Below, piece after piece: positions 24,440-28,179 of a stretch of 28,179 nt of DNA. The DNA comes from RGIG3040 sp964410675 (GTDB taxonomy: Bacteria > Bacillota > Clostridia > Lachnospirales > Lachnospiraceae), in NCBI GenBank assembly GCA_964410675.1, contig CAYPIB010000024.1, positions 1 through 28,179 on the forward strand, in the 5' to 3' direction. The stretch's first letter is position 1; each line of letters starts with the position of its first letter. A model generated the notes under the pieces. That model saw only the letters and a list, made by a program, of their open reading frames with translations. It had not been told where the DNA came from and did not search any database. The position numbers were made by a program, and so were the translations under genes.

Positions 24440-27400
24440 ATCTTTGCCTCCGTATTAAAATTGATTTTAAAACAAGCACCATTTAGTTGCTTATTTGGTG
24501 AATCTGTCACCACCTCTATTTTATGTCCTTGTGATTCCAAAACATTTTTGGATATTGACAACCCCAATCCTCTACCATTCTTTTTTAGTGTAAAAAATGG
24601 CTCAAATACCCTTTCCTTATTTCTTAGTGATATTCCAGAACCAGAATCTTCTACAAAAAGAGCATACTCTTCTTCAACATAATGAATTAAAATTATTTTT
24701 TCTTTTTTATCAGCAATCCAAAACATAGAATTATATATTAAATTTGAAAGAATTGGATAAATTTTAGATAAGGAAAGTTTGATTTTTAAATCTTTAGGAA
24801 CATCAATAATAAAGGATATGCCTTGACTAGTAAGGCGATTGTTAAAAAATTTGTTAATGTCCTGTAACATTTCAAAAATATAAACTTTCTTTTTATATAA
24901 ACTTCTACTTCTATACATAGGTGAAAGTTGATTCATGCGATCAGAAATCGCCCTGAAACCAATATCAATCTGGCTAAGGTAATATTTTCCATCTCCTGCC
25001 AGTGACTGATACCGCAACTGATTAATAGCATCATATACATTATTAAACAATTGATTAAATTCATGACTAACAATTTCAGATGCCATCCCTATATTAGCCA
25101 AATCAGCATACATATCATTTAATTCTTTTAATTGATTATTTTGCATTATAAGTTGATTAATTAATTGTGAATCTTTCATTTCAAATCTTTCCAAAACAGC
25201 ATCAAGTTTTTGATTAACCAATTCATATTTTGAAATTACTCTTTTATTTATTACCTCACTCAATTCATAAATCTTAATCTCGCATTCTCCAATATCCATG
25301 CGGATTTGTTTTATTTCTCCCGATATAGTGGATCCATCTATATTCTTTATTTTACTCTTGATACTGAGTAGCTTTTCTTCAATTTCTTTGTAATTTATAT
25401 CCACTATATCTTGTAAATCACATTTAAATGAGTAAATTTCATTTTGATAAGTCTCTATTTTTTTGGCCTTATCAATCAACTTCTCCTGCTTTCTTGTTAT
25501 ATCTTTACCAGACGATTTAAATAATTCATATAATGTAGCATTAACTTTACTTAAATAGATATCTAAATCATACGAAATTTCTTCCACATTATATCCCACG
25601 TCTCTTGAAAAATCGTTATGATACTGTTGGGATTTTTCATCTAATTGTTGTTTTAACCCTATACAAACCCTATTATTATTCTCTTTTATCTGTTGAATTT
25701 TGATATATAGATCTTCATTAAATATATCCACTCTATTTAGTAAATCCAATGGATATTTGCTTTCAAATCTTTCATTAATAGAAATATGTAACTGTTTTTC
25801 TTTATTTAATAATATAATTTCTGATTCATGCAAAAATTTTTCTACTTTGCTAAGTTGTTCTAATGTCTTCTTATAAGTAGATAATGAAAATTCTTTACAT
25901 TCCTGGCATAATTTATGCAAATTACAATCTATCTCATGTTCCAAACTGATTAAAATTGATGGATTGCTTTTTAATAAATCTTCAATTCTTTTCTTATCTA
26001 TGTTATATAGTTTTTCCTGCTCCTTTTCAAATATTTTAAGTTCATTTTTTCTCTGTACCTCCGTTTTATTATAATCTACATAACTCCTACGAAGCCTTAG
26101 AGATTCTTTTAACATATCACCCATAAATTCAACAGATATTCTGATTAGCAAGTTTTGTAATGTCTTTATAAAATAATAATAAAATTGATTTTCTATAAGT
26201 CCCTCTCTACTTGACTTATCTTCTAAATATGGATTAGAGGAAGAAGTTATGTCAATTCGCCCAAACATATTACGATGACTGAATAAATAATAAGTAGCAC
26301 TTTTACTTCTTCTTTGTTCCAATCCTAAGAAATCATTTTCTGGTTCGCCATATGGCAGGACTCTTACATTGTCACGATAGACTCCTATACCTCCGGCATT
26401 ATCCATCCTTTTTCTTATAGTTTCAAGTTCTTCATCAGTTAACCCTGTATTTTTCTTATCCATCTCAAAATGGCAGAGTTTTACCGTATACTTTCCACAA
26501 TCATCCTCTTCCCAATCACCAATTCCTGCGGTAACACTAATTCCACTTTTTAATATTTCATTGCATTTACCTAAAATTAATTTATTACTATTCCTAGCAT
26601 CTATACTTCCTTTGAATTTTCCATGTTCCACATATCCTTCAATTTTTAAATCATATAATTCATAGTCTTGTTCATCAAATCTTGCTGTGAAAATGAGAGG
26701 TTGACTATTATGAAATAACTCAACATTGAAACTCTCTTCATTAGGAGCAAAATCTGATAAAAAAGAATTCAATCTGTTATAATTTCTAACAGCAAGCACA
26801 TCTTCTTCTAAGGTTTTTGTTCTATCGAGATACCTATCCCAATCATCATTAAGATTTAAAGAAATAATGAATGTCCCCTGTTTCGTATTATTTTCTTCTA
26901 TAATTCCACCAAAATCATATACCAATTCTATATCTAATTCTGATTTAGTTATTTGCTCTTTAATAATTCTTTTACTACCTATATTTTTATCTAATTTCCA
27001 GCTTGAATTGTCTAAATTTTTAACTTGAATATCTTTCAATTCATTAATGATCTGTGGCAACTCTTCAAATCTTCTATTAAATGTTACGGGAATAGTTATA
27101 TCCTGAATAAATAAATCTGGATTCTCAAATATATTCCAATTTATATATAATACATTCCATCCAGTATTTTCTTTCTTAGTGAACATCCACATTTGTTGCC
27201 CCAAACGGGAAACAGCTAAACGTCCAATTCCCTTTTCTCCCATTAGTGCTCTACCCATTGGTGTTCTTTTTTTCTTATTTTCTAATTTTGACGGTGTACC
27301 TAAAACCAACCACTTTTCTTCTAGGTCATGTTGATTCATTCCTATCCCTGTATCACATATAACAATACAAGGGTTTTTTATATCTTTTGTTAAAAACTCA

Positions 27401-27528
27401 ACACGAAGTAACTCGGCATCCGCATCATAAGAATTTTTCATAATTTCTGCTAACGCTGTAACACTGTCACGAATTTGCTTTTTACCTAATAACTCTACTG
27501 CTCTTGCTTTTGTTTTAAATGTTCCCAT
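24436..27528 (-). CDS. MORC/Hsp90-like GHKL ATPase fused to a histidine kinase core
   Basis: 1030 residues with two GHKL ATPase domains. The N-terminal one is of the MORC/Hsp90 kind: EIMKNSYDADA (28-38, Mg-binding Asn 32), DTGIGM (59-64) and GEKGIGRLA (97-105), then a transducer-like region to about 450. A long charged helical region (about 480-800) is predicted coiled coil. The C terminus is a full histidine kinase: H822 in VSHEFNQ with its flanking helix, N-box NLIYNS, DSGSGI, FEPFFTLKK and GRGLGLSISKNVL. No membrane segment is seen, so it is cytoplasmic. The start at 27528 gives the family-like MGTFKTKARAVELL; an ATG at 27555 lacks a ribosome site. The next gene encodes a receiver-like protein. 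Confidence 0.82.
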   Translation of the reverse strand: MGTFKTKARAVELLGKKQIRDSVTALAEIMKNSYDADAELLRVEFLTKDIKNPCIVICDTGIGMNQHDLEEKWLVLGTPSKLENKKKRTPMGRALMGEKGIGRLAVSRLGQQMWMFTKKENTGWNVLYINWNIFENPDLFIQDITIPVTFNRRFEELPQIINELKDIQVKNLDNSSWKLDKNIGSKRIIKEQITKSELDIELVYDFGGIIEENNTKQGTFIISLNLNDDWDRYLDRTKTLEEDVLAVRNYNRLNSFLSDFAPNEESFNVELFHNSQPLIFTARFDEQDYELYDLKIEGYVEHGKFKGSIDARNSNKLILGKCNEILKSGISVTAGIGDWEEDDCGKYTVKLCHFEMDKKNTGLTDEELETIRKRMDNAGGIGVYRDNVRVLPYGEPENDFLGLEQRRSKSATYYLFSHRNMFGRIDITSSSNPYLEDKSSREGLIENQFYYYFIKTLQNLLIRISVEFMGDMLKESLRLRRSYVDYNKTEVQRKNELKIFEKEQEKLYNIDKKRIEDLLKSNPSILISLEHEIDCNLHKLCQECKEFSLSTYKKTLEQLSKVEKFLHESEIILLNKEKQLHISINERFESKYPLDLLNRVDIFNEDLYIKIQQIKENNNRVCIGLKQQLDEKSQQYHNDFSRDVGYNVEEISYDLDIYLSKVNATLYELFKSSGKDITRKQEKLIDKAKKIETYQNEIYSFKCDLQDIVDINYKEIEEKLLSIKSKIKNIDGSTISGEIKQIRMDIGECEIKIYELSEVINKRVISKYELVNQKLDAVLERFEMKDSQLINQLIMQNNQLKELNDMYADLANIGMASEIVSHEFNQLFNNVYDAINQLRYQSLAGDGKYYLSQIDIGFRAISDRMNQLSPMYRSRSLYKKKVYIFEMLQDINKFFNNRLTSQGISFIIDVPKDLKIKLSLSKIYPILSNLIYNSMFWIADKKEKIILIHYVEEEYALFVEDSGSGISLRNKERVFEPFFTLKKNGRGLGLSISKNVLESQGHKIEVVTDSPNKQLNGACFKINFNTEAKI

Positions 27529-27575
27529 CCTACATATTTTCCTTTCAAACCACATATACTATCAAGGGTGATAAA

Positions 27576-27944
27576 ATGATTAGAACAATATATCGATTTT
27601 ATTGTTACAAATGTTTTAAACTAAATATTTCGACTAGTTCTTATAGATTAGATATTTCAAACAATCTAATAAATCGTATCTTTTGCCCAAATTGTGAATC
27701 TTGGGTTTATTGTGATGAAACCAATCTCTCACCCAATCATTATAAAATAATAAAAAAAAGCGAATGGAGTATCATTGATGAAGATAAACCAAACAATACT
27801 ACAATATACACAAACAGTAATTATCAAGACGTAGCAAAAGTTTGTGACCAATTAAACAAAAATATAATATCGGTATCTAGCCTTAATCAAAATTATAATA
27901 CTTTCAAGACTGTAGATTGGTATATTAACACCTTCAAGAATTAG
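27576..27944 (+). CDS. Small zinc-ribbon protein of unknown function
   Basis: 122 residues. Cysteines C10, C13, C37 and C40 (YCYKC and FCPNC) form a treble-clef or zinc-ribbon pair near the N terminus. The rest is polar, with no recognised family. AAGGGTG lies 6 bases before the ATG at 27576; the frame is open further upstream but inside the divergent gene. It is the only plus-strand gene of the island: 47 bp divergent from the MORC/kinase gene, and convergent with the methyltransferase, whose 3' end it overlaps by 11 bp. It could bind DNA or RNA or regulate the system. Confidence 0.6.
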   Translation: MIRTIYRFYCYKCFKLNISTSSYRLDISNNLINRIFCPNCESWVYCDETNLSPNHYKIIKKSEWSIIDEDKPNNTTIYTNSNYQDVAKVCDQLNKNIISVSSLNQNYNTFKTVDWYINTFKN

Positions 27945-28179
27945 TTTTAATCAACTGAAACAAACTATAAAAATAGAGTCCGCTAGCCTTTGCCAATTCC
28001 ACTGGAACTGCATTACCAATCTGCAAAGCTATTTGAGAATTATTGCCATAAAATATATAATCATCATCAAATGACTGCAATCTTGCTGCTTCTCTAGCAC
28101 TAAGTGCTCTATCATCATACGGATGTCCAAATCGTCCTTTAGAATAATGCATACAACCTCCAGTAATCGTCGGAGCCGG
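27934..28179 (-). CDS. Cytosine-C5 DNA methyltransferase, C-terminal part (cut by the window edge)
   Basis: 81 C-terminal residues of a Dcm-type DNA (cytosine-5)-methyltransferase, open to the window end. It begins PAPTITGGCMHYSKGRFGHP, the segment after the target-recognition domain. Motif IX follows as RALSAREAARLQSFDD, then motif X as QIGNAVPVELAKASG, which completes the SAM-binding site. The catalytic Pro-Cys motif and most of the protein lie beyond 28179. It is upstream of, and on the same strand as, the MORC/kinase gene, suggesting that the island modifies its own DNA. Target sequence unknown. Confidence 0.9.
   Translation of the reverse strand, partial: PAPTITGGCMHYSKGRFGHPYDDRALSAREAARLQSFDDDYIFYGNNSQIALQIGNAVPVELAKASGLYFYSLFQLIKTNS

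Noticed and set aside
20799..28179. Prophage or integrative element
   Set aside because: No integrase, structural, conjugation or transposase genes and no attachment-site repeats were recognised in the visible part.

Overview
The window reads as a low-GC Firmicute chromosome, most likely a gut Clostridia/Lachnospiraceae-type organism. The grounds are AGGAGG-type ribosome binding sites, strict-anaerobe enzymes (iron-containing alcohol dehydrogenase, iron-sulfur flavoprotein, [4Fe-4S] aldo/keto reductase), an ECF-type S component and a meso-DAP-type Mur ligase. A run of 10 Ns at 448-457 marks it as a draft scaffold. No rRNA, tRNA, CRISPR array or intact transposase was recognised. Almost everything lies on the minus strand, so operons read from high to low coordinates.

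Region 1 (1-6.9 kb): a MATE efflux gene crossed by the scaffold gap, a cytidylate-kinase-like protein and a MarR regulator with a palindrome over its own -10 box. Then come a divergent PurM-like protein and a two-gene ABC exporter (ATPase plus FtsX-type permease) whose promoter carries OmpR-style tandem repeats. Region 2 (6.9-10.5 kb): a minus-strand trio of gamma-family PLP enzyme, DapF-like epimerase and MurE-like ligase. The last two depart from canonical motifs, so they may be paralogues with a special job. Region 3 (10.6-13.1 kb): a MerR regulator divergent from an iron-containing alcohol dehydrogenase and an iron-sulfur flavoprotein, with a textbook 19-bp-spacer MerR promoter and a strong bidirectional terminator.

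Region 4 (13.1-19.7 kb): a long run of tightly packed minus-strand genes: ferredoxin-type aldo/keto reductase, ECF S component, DUF1893 protein, a second aldo/keto reductase, a 48-residue membrane peptide coupled to an NCS1 permease, a PlsC-like acyltransferase with a zinc ribbon, and a GNAT acetyltransferase. Region 5 (19.7-20.8 kb) is damaged: a response regulator cut after its phospho-acceptor aspartate is joined out of frame to the C-terminal half of an ABC ATPase.

Region 6 (20.8 kb to the end) is an AT-rich accessory island and the most interesting part. From right to left it holds the C-terminal end of a cytosine-C5 DNA methyltransferase (running off the window), a small zinc-ribbon protein on the opposite strand, and a 1030-residue protein with a MORC/Hsp90-like GHKL ATPase at one end and a full histidine-kinase core at the other. 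Overlapping that by 4 bp is a 622-residue protein with a receiver-like domain. After a 464-bp spacer comes an SMC/RecF-like ATPase fused to a Schlafen-type AlbA_2 domain. I read this as a candidate DNA-modification-linked defence system that signals through a His-Asp phosphorelay. The domain calls rest on visible motifs; the defence role is inference.
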